Below the pieces are notes generated by a model. It made no database searches. It saw nothing but the letters and a program-made list of their open reading frames with translations, and was not told the origin of the DNA. This document shows, one piece after another, positions 30,374 to 38,441 of a stretch of DNA of 64,000 nt. The translations under genes and the position numbers were made by a program. The stretch spans positions 75,271 to 139,270 of the forward strand of contig CAIVQG010000051.1 in the NCBI GenBank assembly GCA_903907985.1. Direction: 5' to 3'. The first letter of the stretch is position 1. Every line of letters starts with the position of its first letter. This DNA is from an uncultured delta proteobacterium. Lineage in GTDB: Bacteria > Desulfobacterota > Syntrophia > Syntrophales > Smithellaceae.

Positions 30374-31150
30374 CTATTTATTGGAGGGAACTTCAATCCG
30401 GAAGAGGTTAAGAGTATTTTGAGCGGTAACTGCGGCTACTTCTTCCCAGTCCAGGCCTTTGATTGCGGCTACTTTTTTCGCGGTCTGGACAACATAAGCC
30501 GGTTCGTTTCTTTTTCCGCGGTATGGATTCGGCGTCAGATATGGACTATCCGTTTCCAGTAATAATGAAGAAAGAGGAACCTGCTTCACTACGTTTTGGA
30601 TTGTTTTTGCCTTGTCATAAGTAACAACGCCGGGCACAGAAAGATAAAATCCCCAATCCAGACATTGTTTAGCCATTTCATAATCGCCTGAAAAACAATG
30701 AAAAACCCCGCTGTGGATACCGGAGGCTTTAACCATTTCCAGCGATTGGTCATGAGCATCACGATCATGGATGATAACGGGCAGATGTAGTTCCTTAGCC
30801 AATTGGAGTTGTTCGCCGAATTTCTCTATTTGCTGTGCCTGCGGGGCAATATTACGAAAAAAATCCAGGCCGATTTCACCATAAGCTACAACTTTTTTCA
30901 GCCCCGCAAGTTCCTTAAGATCATCGTAAGTTTTGTTGCCGATTTTTCCCACATCATGGGGATGAACGCCGATTGTCGCATAAACATTTTCGTATTGACC
31001 GGCTAGAGTTACAGCTTTCCTGCTTAACTGCAGATTTGTTCCTACTGTAACAATAAAATCCACACCGGCCGCTTGCGCACGCTCAATTACTTCCTTGCGG
31101 TCACCATCAAATTCCTTCATCTCCAAATGAGCATGCGAATCAATCAGCAT
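30374..31150 (-). CDS. tatD: TatD family DNase/hydrolase
   Basis: MLIDSHAHLEMKEFD, IGVHPHDV, YGEIGLDFFR, VIIHDRDAHD, GVFHCFSGD, LLETDSPYLTP. Confidence 0.93.
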   Translation of the reverse strand: MLIDSHAHLEMKEFDGDRKEVIERAQAAGVDFIVTVGTNLQLSRKAVTLAGQYENVYATIGVHPHDVGKIGNKTYDDLKELAGLKKVVAYGEIGLDFFRNIAPQAQQIEKFGEQLQLAKELHLPVIIHDRDAHDQSLEMVKASGIHSGVFHCFSGDYEMAKQCLDWGFYLSVPGVVTYDKAKTIQNVVKQVPLSSLLLETDSPYLTPNPYRGKRNEPAYVVQTAKKVAAIKGLDWEEVAAVTAQNTLNLFRIEVPSNK

Positions 31151-31156
31151 AAAGCA

Positions 31157-31324
31157 CTATTTTTCGTTATCGTCAGGACTGACTTCCTCGGCATTTTCAG
31201 AAACATCAGGAAGTTTTTTAAGCAAACCATATAAATCCTTTTCATATATTTCACCGGCTAATAGCTTGCGGGAAATAATTCTCCTATCGGTGTTCAACAA
31301 TTCTACATTAACTTTTTTCCCCAT
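31157..31324 (-). CDS. Small protein (55 aa), unknown function
   Basis: MGKKVNVELLNTDRRIISRKLLAGEIYEKDLYGLLKKLPDVSENAEEVSPDDNEK with AAAGGAG RBS; below the ORF-track length cutoff. Confidence 0.55.
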   Translation of the reverse strand: MGKKVNVELLNTDRRIISRKLLAGEIYEKDLYGLLKKLPDVSENAEEVSPDDNEK

Positions 31325-31887
31325 TTTTTTCTCCTTTACTGAAAAACAAATTAAACATTTTAATAATTCTCACATCGGGCAGTAATCAGATGAATATTAC
31401 ACCATGATTGCCCCTGGCCTTATACTCTACCTATGCGTTTTTCAGATTTTTCACCAGACTGCCGCGGAGTACTAATATATTTTATTAACTTAAGCAAGTA
31501 CGAAGAGCGGTCCTCATCATTTTAAAAATCAATTGATTTAGGAGCAACATATTGATATTTAACAACAATAATGATTGGAATGCAAAATTCGCAACATTAA
31601 TTGGTAATGGAAACATAATCTTTGGCTCCTTCATTCATAACCAAAGCGCCCTAACTGTCATATTCATCATATGCAGTCCTTGATTTTACAGATCCCTTGC
31701 TCCTAATTTTCTCCTCTTTCTGTTTTTCGTCATCAAACAGAAAAAAGATATATTTAAGTTCTGCAATAATCATGTCGTTTACACAGGTACAATAAAAGTA
31801 TTTATTCCTTTCGTTTTTTAATGTAATAAGATAGCAAGTATAAAAATTGGTGAATATTATTGCAGAATTATTTTGGTGAGATAAAAT

Positions 31888-32628
31888 ATGGAAACCATGG
31901 TTTATAAAACACCGCCGTCAGCTGCAGAGATTATGCGAAAAATTGATGAAAGTAAAAAGCATCTTCGGCTGAGCAACATTTTTTCCTGCATTGTTAGTTT
32001 CCGCGAAGTTCTCGATACTTATGTTAAGGCAACGCATATTGCTGAAAGAGATAGAGAAAGACTCGCAGAAGCTCTGAATGAGTTTCAACGTAAGCTCGCC
32101 GGTTCCCATCAGTTCAAAGATCTTTATGGAGCAGTTACTTTCCGCGATAACGAATTCCTCACTTCTTACGAATTTATCGGACAACTAATTCAGATCAAAG
32201 AAGATGAAATTGCCAGCGTTTTAGTCGGCAAAGAAGTAGGCAAAAGCTTAAATCTTGATGATCTGGGTGAAGAAGAACAGCAAAAGACTTTGATGATGGT
32301 TTCTTTAGTGGAAAGAGGAGAACAAATGGTATTGCGGCAGCTGGTTTCCGAGAACGATGAATTGGCGTCGCTTGTGCTTTCCTATTATAATGATAATGGA
32401 ATCAGCTTGCGCGCGGCGGGAGATGTGAATGGAGCAATTCAGGAATACAAAAAGGCTCTCTTTGTTTCACCTGATGACGAGCATCTCTTCTACAACTTGG
32501 CGCGCGCTTATATTGAAATCGGCAATCGGGAAAAAGCCCTGGAAACTATTAGATTGGCCCTCATGCTTAATCCCGAATTTAAAGAAGGATTAAAATTACA
32601 AAATCACATCAACCAATCGATGCCTTGA
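31888..32628 (+). CDS. TPR-repeat protein
   Basis: ISLRAAGDVNGAIQEYKKALFVSPDDEHLFYNLARAYIEIGNREKALETIRLALMLNPEF. Confidence 0.8.
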   Translation: METMVYKTPPSAAEIMRKIDESKKHLRLSNIFSCIVSFREVLDTYVKATHIAERDRERLAEALNEFQRKLAGSHQFKDLYGAVTFRDNEFLTSYEFIGQLIQIKEDEIASVLVGKEVGKSLNLDDLGEEEQQKTLMMVSLVERGEQMVLRQLVSENDELASLVLSYYNDNGISLRAAGDVNGAIQEYKKALFVSPDDEHLFYNLARAYIEIGNREKALETIRLALMLNPEFKEGLKLQNHINQSMP

Positions 32629-32659
32629 TTATTAAGCATGCTTACATTCCACACTGATT

Positions 32660-33493
32660 TCATTTTTTCAAGCGTGGATCAAGTGAATCACGAATACCTT
32701 CTCCTAAGAGATTATAACCGACAACTGTAATTAATATAGCCAGCCCCGGATACAGGGAAAGCCACCAGGCAATATCAATGTTGTCTTTACCGGCAGTTAA
32801 TATATTCCCCCAACTGGGCGTCGGCGGTTGAACACCGATGCCTAAAAAGCTTAATGCCGATTCGGTAAGAATAGCTCCGGCAATTCCCAACGTGGCCGCA
32901 ACTAATATCGAGGCCATCGCATTGGGAAGAATATGCCCAAAAATAATCCGCAAATCGCCGGCGCCAATTACTCTTGCGGCCTGGACAAAATCACGTTCGC
33001 GCAAGGAAATGAAATCGGCACGCACCAGCCTTGTGACTCCCATCCAACCGGTCAGACCAATGATGATCATAATATTCCAGATTGATGGTTCTAAAAAAGC
33101 AATAACGGCCAGAATTAAAAAGAAAGTGGGAAAGCAAAGCATGATATCCACAAAACGCATAATCACTGCGTCTATCCAGCCACCATAATAACCCGCAACT
33201 GCACCCAGGAGTGTGCCGATAATAATGGCGACACCTGTGGCCACAAAACCAACCTTCAGGGAAATCCGCGCACCCCAGATCATTCGGGAGAGAACATCAC
33301 GCCCGAGCTGATCCGTTCCGAATAAATGATTCATTGAAGGTGCCAGCAACACATTCTTCAAATCAATTTGCCCCGGATCATAAGGAGCAACCCAGGGCGC
33401 AAAAAGTGAAACAAGAAACAGCAGCAGGACGATTCCACTGCCGGTAAGCGCCAATTTGTTTTTATAAAATGTTTCCCAAAAACTCATAGTCAT
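32660..33493 (-). CDS. ABC transporter permease, peptide/nickel type (DppC/OppC-like)
   Basis: LFAPWVAPYDPGQIDL, HLFGTDQLGRDVLSRMIWGARISL, LTESALSFLGIGVQPPTPSWGNIL. Confidence 0.92.
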   Translation of the reverse strand: MTMSFWETFYKNKLALTGSGIVLLLFLVSLFAPWVAPYDPGQIDLKNVLLAPSMNHLFGTDQLGRDVLSRMIWGARISLKVGFVATGVAIIIGTLLGAVAGYYGGWIDAVIMRFVDIMLCFPTFFLILAVIAFLEPSIWNIMIIIGLTGWMGVTRLVRADFISLRERDFVQAARVIGAGDLRIIFGHILPNAMASILVAATLGIAGAILTESALSFLGIGVQPPTPSWGNILTAGKDNIDIAWWLSLYPGLAILITVVGYNLLGEGIRDSLDPRLKK

Positions 33494-33589
33494 ATAACCT
33501 TAAGACAATAAACCACTCCGCAATAATAGGTCCAAAATCATCCGACTTGACTATCGCCCGGCGAATGCCGGGTAATGGCTAACCACAAA

Positions 33590-33716
33590 TAGTGCTTTGC
33601 AAAAAGCTCCAGAGGCAAGGCGCACAAGTCCCGAGGAGTGAGACGTACTTTTTACGTACGTCGCAACGACGAGAGATGAAGTGCAACTCAGCATATGGAC
33701 TTTTTCCAAAGCACTA
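33590..33716. repeat. ~127-bp palindromic MITE-like element between two permease genes
   Basis: Ends TAGTGCTTTGCAAAAAG / CTTTTTCCAAAGCACTA; internal CGTACTTTTTACGTACG. Confidence 0.75.
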
Positions 33717-34688
33717 ACTTATTCTAATTCTCGGGTCCGCCACCGCATACGAAACATCGGCAATCAAATTACCCACAAGGGTCAAAATTGCGCCAATGAG
33801 CAAGACTCCCATTACCGTGGGATAATCGCGTGCCATCACTGCCATATAAAAAAGCTGCCCCATACCGGGAATTGCAAAAACCGTTTCAAAAATAACGCTG
33901 CCACCGATAAGACCGGGAATGGAAAGCCCCAGAATTGTTATGGCCGGCAACAGTGCATTACGCAATGCATGCTTGTAGATGACATCCCTTTCACTCAAGC
34001 CCTTGGCCCGGGCAGTCATTATATAATCCTGCCGGATAACTTCCAGCATATTAGCGCGCATATACCGGGAAAGGCCGGCTAAGCCCCCAAAAGCAGAGAT
34101 GAAAACCGGCAGCACCAGATGTCTGGCTAAATCAACGAATTGACCCCAAGCAGTTAAATATTCATAGTTGAGCGAACGCAATCCGGAGATCGGCAACCAC
34201 CCCAGATGAATTCCAAAAAAGATCATTAAAAGCAAAGCCAGCCAGAATGTAGGAATGGCAAAACCGATGAACACAAAAACCCCGGTCATCTTGTCAAAAA
34301 GCGAATCCTGATGAACGGCCGATAAAACTCCTATGGGGATGGCAATGGCAATAATAATAAGCAGAGACAAGAATTCCAGCAGGATGGTGATGGGAATACG
34401 TTCCATTATTTTTGCAGTAACGGGCCGGTGATCACTGGCAAAAGAAATTCCTAGATTTCCATGACTGAGCTTTTTGAGCCACGACCAGTATTGCTGGTGA
34501 ATCGGTTTATCCAGTTCATACAAGGTTTTCAGCCGCTCTTTCATTTCTACCGAAGATTTGGGATTCATCTGAGTCTCTAAATCAACAGGCGATCCCGGCG
34601 CCAGACGCATGACAAAAAAACAGATGACGGTAATTCCCAGCAGCAGGGGAATCATAAAGAAAATTCTTTTTAGAATATATTTTAGCAA
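33714..34688 (-). CDS. ABC transporter permease, peptide/nickel type (DppB/OppB-like)
   Basis: [66 protein letters not shown]. Confidence 0.93.
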   Translation of the reverse strand: MLKYILKRIFFMIPLLLGITVICFFVMRLAPGSPVDLETQMNPKSSVEMKERLKTLYELDKPIHQQYWSWLKKLSHGNLGISFASDHRPVTAKIMERIPITILLEFLSLLIIIAIAIPIGVLSAVHQDSLFDKMTGVFVFIGFAIPTFWLALLLMIFFGIHLGWLPISGLRSLNYEYLTAWGQFVDLARHLVLPVFISAFGGLAGLSRYMRANMLEVIRQDYIMTARAKGLSERDVIYKHALRNALLPAITILGLSIPGLIGGSVIFETVFAIPGMGQLFYMAVMARDYPTVMGVLLIGAILTLVGNLIADVSYAVADPRIRIS

Positions 34689-34742
34689 TGGTCCTCTTTA
34701 CAGGGGCAATTTTACCGGAAGATATTTTTCCTTTATTTTAAT

Positions 34743-34777
34743 CCTTCAGCCTTCAGCCCTTGGCCTTCAGTCTTTCA
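34743..34777. repeat. GACTGAA-heptamer repeat, locus C
   Basis: CCTTCAGCCTTCAGCCCTTGGCCTTCAGTCTTTCA, overlapping the stop codon of the 34767..35555 gene. Confidence 0.65.
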
Positions 34778-35555
34778 AAATCCCCATTTTTTTTATATTG
34801 TCCAGTGATTGCCAAAGATCGGCCTGGGCATGAGCCTCAAGCGTTATCAGCGGTCGGGCTTCGATGTCCTGTAACGTTTGAAAAAGCTCGGCAAAGGGAA
34901 AGGTACCATTTCCCACGGGGAGATGTTCATCAAACCTGCCGTGGTTATCATGCAAATGCAAATGACCTAAATATTTTCCCATTTCGGCAAGCCAGATACC
35001 AAGCGGAACCCTGGCAAACGCGTTGAAATGCCCGGTATCAAAACAAAAGCAGATCCGATCCGAATTAAGGCGTTCGAAAAGACGGCGCAAAACAGATGGC
35101 TCTCTTTCGTAAACATTTTCCAACGCAATTTTAGTTCCCGTGTCTTCGATCAGGGCAATTAATTCCCTCCAGGTCTCCGTGCTGTTCTCCAGCCATTCTT
35201 CATCACAAGACACATAGTAACGGCTGTCGTAGGAAGGGTGACAAACAATCCTTAAGGGATGGAAATAAGGAACAAGGTCAAACACCTGCTTTATTCTATC
35301 AATACTCGTCCGGCGAATCTTATCATCCAGAGCTCCCGGCCGTAAATCCATAAACGGGGCATGGAAAGTGATTTTGCAACCGGAATTGGTTAGAAGTTCT
35401 GCCGTTTGCTGGCACTTCGCTGTATCTAATTTATTGAGCGCATCGTGGCTGAAATAAATTTCCAGGTTCATCTTCTTTTGCAGAACCATTTCCTGAAACT
35501 CATACAGGTAATGAAAAGGCATGTGGACATGAACTTTTTTCAAAATATCTTGCAT
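34767..35555 (-). CDS. Sugar-phosphate isomerase/epimerase-like TIM barrel protein
   Basis: CKITFHAPFMDLRPG, IALENVYEREPSVLRRLFERLNSDRICFCFDTGHFNAF, HLHLHDNHGRFDEHLPVGNGTFPF. Confidence 0.88.
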   Translation of the reverse strand: MQDILKKVHVHMPFHYLYEFQEMVLQKKMNLEIYFSHDALNKLDTAKCQQTAELLTNSGCKITFHAPFMDLRPGALDDKIRRTSIDRIKQVFDLVPYFHPLRIVCHPSYDSRYYVSCDEEWLENSTETWRELIALIEDTGTKIALENVYEREPSVLRRLFERLNSDRICFCFDTGHFNAFARVPLGIWLAEMGKYLGHLHLHDNHGRFDEHLPVGNGTFPFAELFQTLQDIEARPLITLEAHAQADLWQSLDNIKKMGILKD

Positions 35556-35736
35556 AACAAAAGCCTTAATTGTTCCGGAAATAGCATATTGAGAGGCAAT
35601 GATTTATCATAGCCCCCTTTTTTTCACAACAAACAAACTCCTCAATTATTGTAACCGATTGCCCTATTAAACGATTTTAAAAAAATGGCACATTGTCAAC
35701 TTCCATCATTTATGGCATAAAGAAAATAAGGTTGAA

Positions 35737-35802
35737 GGTATTTAGACTGAAGACTGAAGGCTAAATACCATTTATACCTTCAGTCTTCGGCCTTCAGTCT
35801 AA
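35737..35802. repeat. GACTGAA-heptamer repeat, locus D (inverted pair without cargo)
   Basis: GGTATTTAGACTGAAGACTGAAGGCTAAATACC followed by CCTTCAGTCTTCGGCCTTCAGTCTAA. Confidence 0.75.
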
Positions 35803-35823
35803 TCCCCTAAAGTGAGGTTCTAA

Positions 35824-36219
35824 TTGCCAGCAAAAAAATGCGAATCAGCGAAGCGTCTTCTTTTATGTATCAATGCCATTTTACAAAAAAATGCAAAAGA
35901 TATCGTAGTTTTAAATGTTAAAGAAAAATCTTCATTTACCGACTACATGATCATATGCAGCGGCACAACCGAGCGTCAGACCCAGGCTGTTTGTGCAGCC
36001 ATCCAACAATATCTGAAGAAGGAGGATATCCTGCCACTGGGGGTAGAGGGAGAAGCCCATGGACAGTGGATTCTGCTCGATTATGACGATGTAGTTATTT
36101 CCATTTTTCTGGAATCGCTGCGGTCATTTTATGATATTGAAAACCTGTGGGACGCGCCCCGCATGGATATTGACGAAAACGCTACGGAAATAAAAAGATT
36201 AAACAAAGGGATGGCGTGA
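35824..36219 (+). CDS. rsfS: Ribosomal silencing factor
   Basis: TTG start; AKDIVVLNVKEKSSFTDYMIICSGTTERQTQAVCAAIQQYLKKE...GEAHGQWILLDYDDVVISIFLESLRSFYDIENLW. Confidence 0.93.
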   Translation: MPAKKCESAKRLLLCINAILQKNAKDIVVLNVKEKSSFTDYMIICSGTTERQTQAVCAAIQQYLKKEDILPLGVEGEAHGQWILLDYDDVVISIFLESLRSFYDIENLWDAPRMDIDENATEIKRLNKGMA

Positions 36220-36956
36220 GCTTAAGAGAGCTTTTAAATGACGTCAGCAACATTATTTTCCCGCCTCAGTGCCTAGCTTGTGCGGAGATGATCAACCAGC
36301 CGGCAAAACAAGTTTTTTGTTGCGCCTGTCAGGATAAAATACACTTCATCACGGATGATTTTTGCCCGATTTGCGGAATTCCATTTTTAAGCAGCCCCGC
36401 CGGAAGCCACATTTGCGGCAATTGCCTAGAAAACGATCCTTATTATATCCAGGCCCGCGCTGTGGCCGGTTTCGAAACAGTAATTATGGGTGCAATCCAT
36501 AAATTTAAATACAGCCGCAGCATATCCACTGGTAATGCCCTGGGTTTATTTATGGCCGGTTTTTCTTTTCCTGATTTTGATTTTTCAGGGTATTCTCTAT
36601 TTATTCCCGTACCTTTGCACATTAAAAGGCTCAGAGAACGGGGATTTAACCAGTCTCTGCTTCTGGCCAAAGAAATGGGAAAAAAGCACAATCTTCCCGT
36701 AAATTTTTCCTTGCTAAAAAGGTGCAAATCTACTTTAACCCAAACGGGCTTGAATAAAGCCGAAAGAGAAAAAAACGTCAAAGGGGCTTTTGTCATCGCT
36801 GACAGGAAAAAAGTTGCCGGAGAAAACATTATTCTAATTGATGATGTCTATACAACAGGTGCAACACTCAATGAATGCGCCAAGGTATTACTTGAAGCCG
36901 GAGCACAAAAAGTGGCGGTTTTAACATTGTCTCGCGTGACAGAAAAACACGCATAA
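36216..36956 (+). CDS. comF: ComF family phosphoribosyltransferase
   Basis: FPPQCLACAEM, CPICGIPF, NPLHIKRLRERGFNQS-like PVPLHIKRLRERGFNQSLLLAKEM, ILIDDVYTTGATLNECAKVL. Confidence 0.9.
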   Translation: MSLRELLNDVSNIIFPPQCLACAEMINQPAKQVFCCACQDKIHFITDDFCPICGIPFLSSPAGSHICGNCLENDPYYIQARAVAGFETVIMGAIHKFKYSRSISTGNALGLFMAGFSFPDFDFSGYSLFIPVPLHIKRLRERGFNQSLLLAKEMGKKHNLPVNFSLLKRCKSTLTQTGLNKAEREKNVKGAFVIADRKKVAGENIILIDDVYTTGATLNECAKVLLEAGAQKVAVLTLSRVTEKHA

Positions 36957-36971
36957 ACACAAGGGCTTACA

Positions 36972-37457
36972 ATGAATAAAATTCTGGACAGAAAAACACT
37001 TCAAGAGAAACTCGATGCGTTACGGAAGGAAAATAAAAAAATAGCCTTTACTAACGGCTGCTTTGATATTTTGCACGTAGGCCATGTCCGTTATCTCCGG
37101 GAAGCAAAAAAAACTGCGGACGTTTTAGTACTGGCTCTCAACAGTGATTCCTCAGTGCAGTCAATCAAAGGAGAACAACGGCCGCTGGTGCCGCAAGAAG
37201 AACGAGCGGAAATTCTGGCGGCACTGGAATTCATTGATTTTGTGATTATATTCCCGGAACTTACGCCACTGGAACTGATTAATTATTTAAAACCGGATAT
37301 TATTATTAAAGGTGCTGACTGGCCGGAAAATAAGGTTGTGGGCGGGGATAATGTCAAAAAGTGGGGAGGACGCGTAATTCTTATTCCGATTGTGGAAGGT
37401 AAATCAACAACAAATATTGTGGAAAAGATAAAAAAAGTATATCGTCTCGACCAATAA
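36972..37457 (+). CDS. D-glycero-beta-D-manno-heptose 1-phosphate adenylyltransferase (HldE C-terminal type)
   Basis: KKIAFTNGCFDILHVGHVRYLREAKKTADVLVLALNSDSSVQSIKGEQRPLVPQEERAEIL. Confidence 0.9.
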   Translation: MNKILDRKTLQEKLDALRKENKKIAFTNGCFDILHVGHVRYLREAKKTADVLVLALNSDSSVQSIKGEQRPLVPQEERAEILAALEFIDFVIIFPELTPLELINYLKPDIIIKGADWPENKVVGGDNVKKWGGRVILIPIVEGKSTTNIVEKIKKVYRLDQ

Positions 37458-37552
37458 AGTAATAGATGCATTTATCAGCGGTAAATTTTTTGCTTTACAA
37501 AAAAATATCCATTATGTAATACAGGCAAAAATAAAGCTATTTTCATGAGGGA

Positions 37553-37942
37553 GTGGTGCCATTGGAAAAACAAACTACTTTGAAACCGGAAAAACTGGAC
37601 GTATTTCGAGCAATGCTCATCCAGAAAATCAATGAATTGCTGAGCGAGGCGGGTAAAACCGTTTCGGAAATGACCAACGGCAAAGAGAATTTTCCTGATC
37701 CCAACGACAGGGCATCTCTGGAATCTGACCGTAACTTTGAATTGCGCATCCGTGACCGGGAACGCAAACTAATCATGAAAATGCAGGAAGCAATCAAAAG
37801 AATTGATGACGGTGTTTATGGTATCTGCGAAGATTGCGGCGGGCCAATTTCCGAAAAAAGATTAATGGCTAGGCCGGTAACCACTGAATGCATCGACTGC
37901 AAAACCAAGCAGGAAAAAATGGAAAAGCTCAAAGGCGAATAA
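37553..37942 (+). CDS. dksA: DksA/TraR family zinc-finger regulator
   Basis: NDRASLESDRNFELRIRDRERKLIMKMQEAIKRIDDGVYGICEDCGGPISEKRLMARPVTTECIDCKTKQE. Confidence 0.92.
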   Translation: MVPLEKQTTLKPEKLDVFRAMLIQKINELLSEAGKTVSEMTNGKENFPDPNDRASLESDRNFELRIRDRERKLIMKMQEAIKRIDDGVYGICEDCGGPISEKRLMARPVTTECIDCKTKQEKMEKLKGE

Positions 37943-37966
37943 ACTTATAACACAACCATATACTTT

Positions 37967-37996
37967 AAAAAACGCTCCGGTTATGGGGCGTTTTTT
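37967..37996 (+). terminator. Rho-independent terminator after dksA-like gene
   Basis: AAAAAACGCTCC-ggttat-GGGGCGTTTTTT. Confidence 0.85.
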
Positions 37997-38010
37997 GTTG
38001 AAGGGATAAT

Positions 38011-38029
38011 TAGGCTGAAGACTGAAGGC
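38011..38029. repeat. GACTGAA-heptamer repeat, locus E (left inverted repeat)
   Basis: TAGGCTGAAGACTGAAGGC, 18/19 match to the reverse complement of 38416-38434. Confidence 0.8.
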
Positions 38030-38043
38030 TTTTAGGGAAAAAC

Positions 38044-38400
38044 ATGCGTGATCATACAAAACTTAAAGCATTTGATATGGCTGACGAGTTAGCAGTACTA
38101 GTCTACCAAGTAACTTCAGTGTTTCCCAAAGAGGAGTTGTACGGGCTTACTTCTCAAATGAGGCGTTCAGCGGTTTACGTCCCTTCCAATATTGTAGAGG
38201 GTTGTGCACGCGATAGCCAAGCAGATTACCTTCGATTTCTCATTATAGCCTTCGGATCGTTAAGGGAACTGCATTATCAACTCGATTTGTCCAAGCGTTT
38301 AGGATTCTTAGGTGATCAAAATTCACGCCCAGTTGAAACAAAAATTATAGAAACGGAGAAGATATTGAATGGCTTGATTCGGGCCTTGCGCGATGCCTGA
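38044..38400 (+). CDS. Four-helix-bundle protein (S23/23S-rRNA IVS-type family)
   Basis: LKAFDMADELAVLVYQVTSVFPKEELYGLTSQMRRSAVYVPSNIVEGCARDSQADYLRFLIIAFGSLRELHYQLDLSKRLG. Confidence 0.9.
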   Translation: MRDHTKLKAFDMADELAVLVYQVTSVFPKEELYGLTSQMRRSAVYVPSNIVEGCARDSQADYLRFLIIAFGSLRELHYQLDLSKRLGFLGDQNSRPVETKIIETEKILNGLIRALRDA

Positions 38401-38415
38401 TATACTTATCCTTCA

Positions 38416-38434
38416 GCCTTCAGTCTTCAACCTA
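38416..38434. repeat. GACTGAA-heptamer repeat, locus F (right inverted repeat)
   Basis: GCCTTCAGTCTTCAACCTA. Confidence 0.8.
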
Positions 38435-38441
38435 AACTCCT

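Noticed and set aside
31713-31748. Weak A/T-rich hairpin TCTTTCTGTTT..AAACAGAAAAAAGA as terminator or sRNA
   Set aside because: Low stability and no gene immediately upstream in either orientation; not enough support
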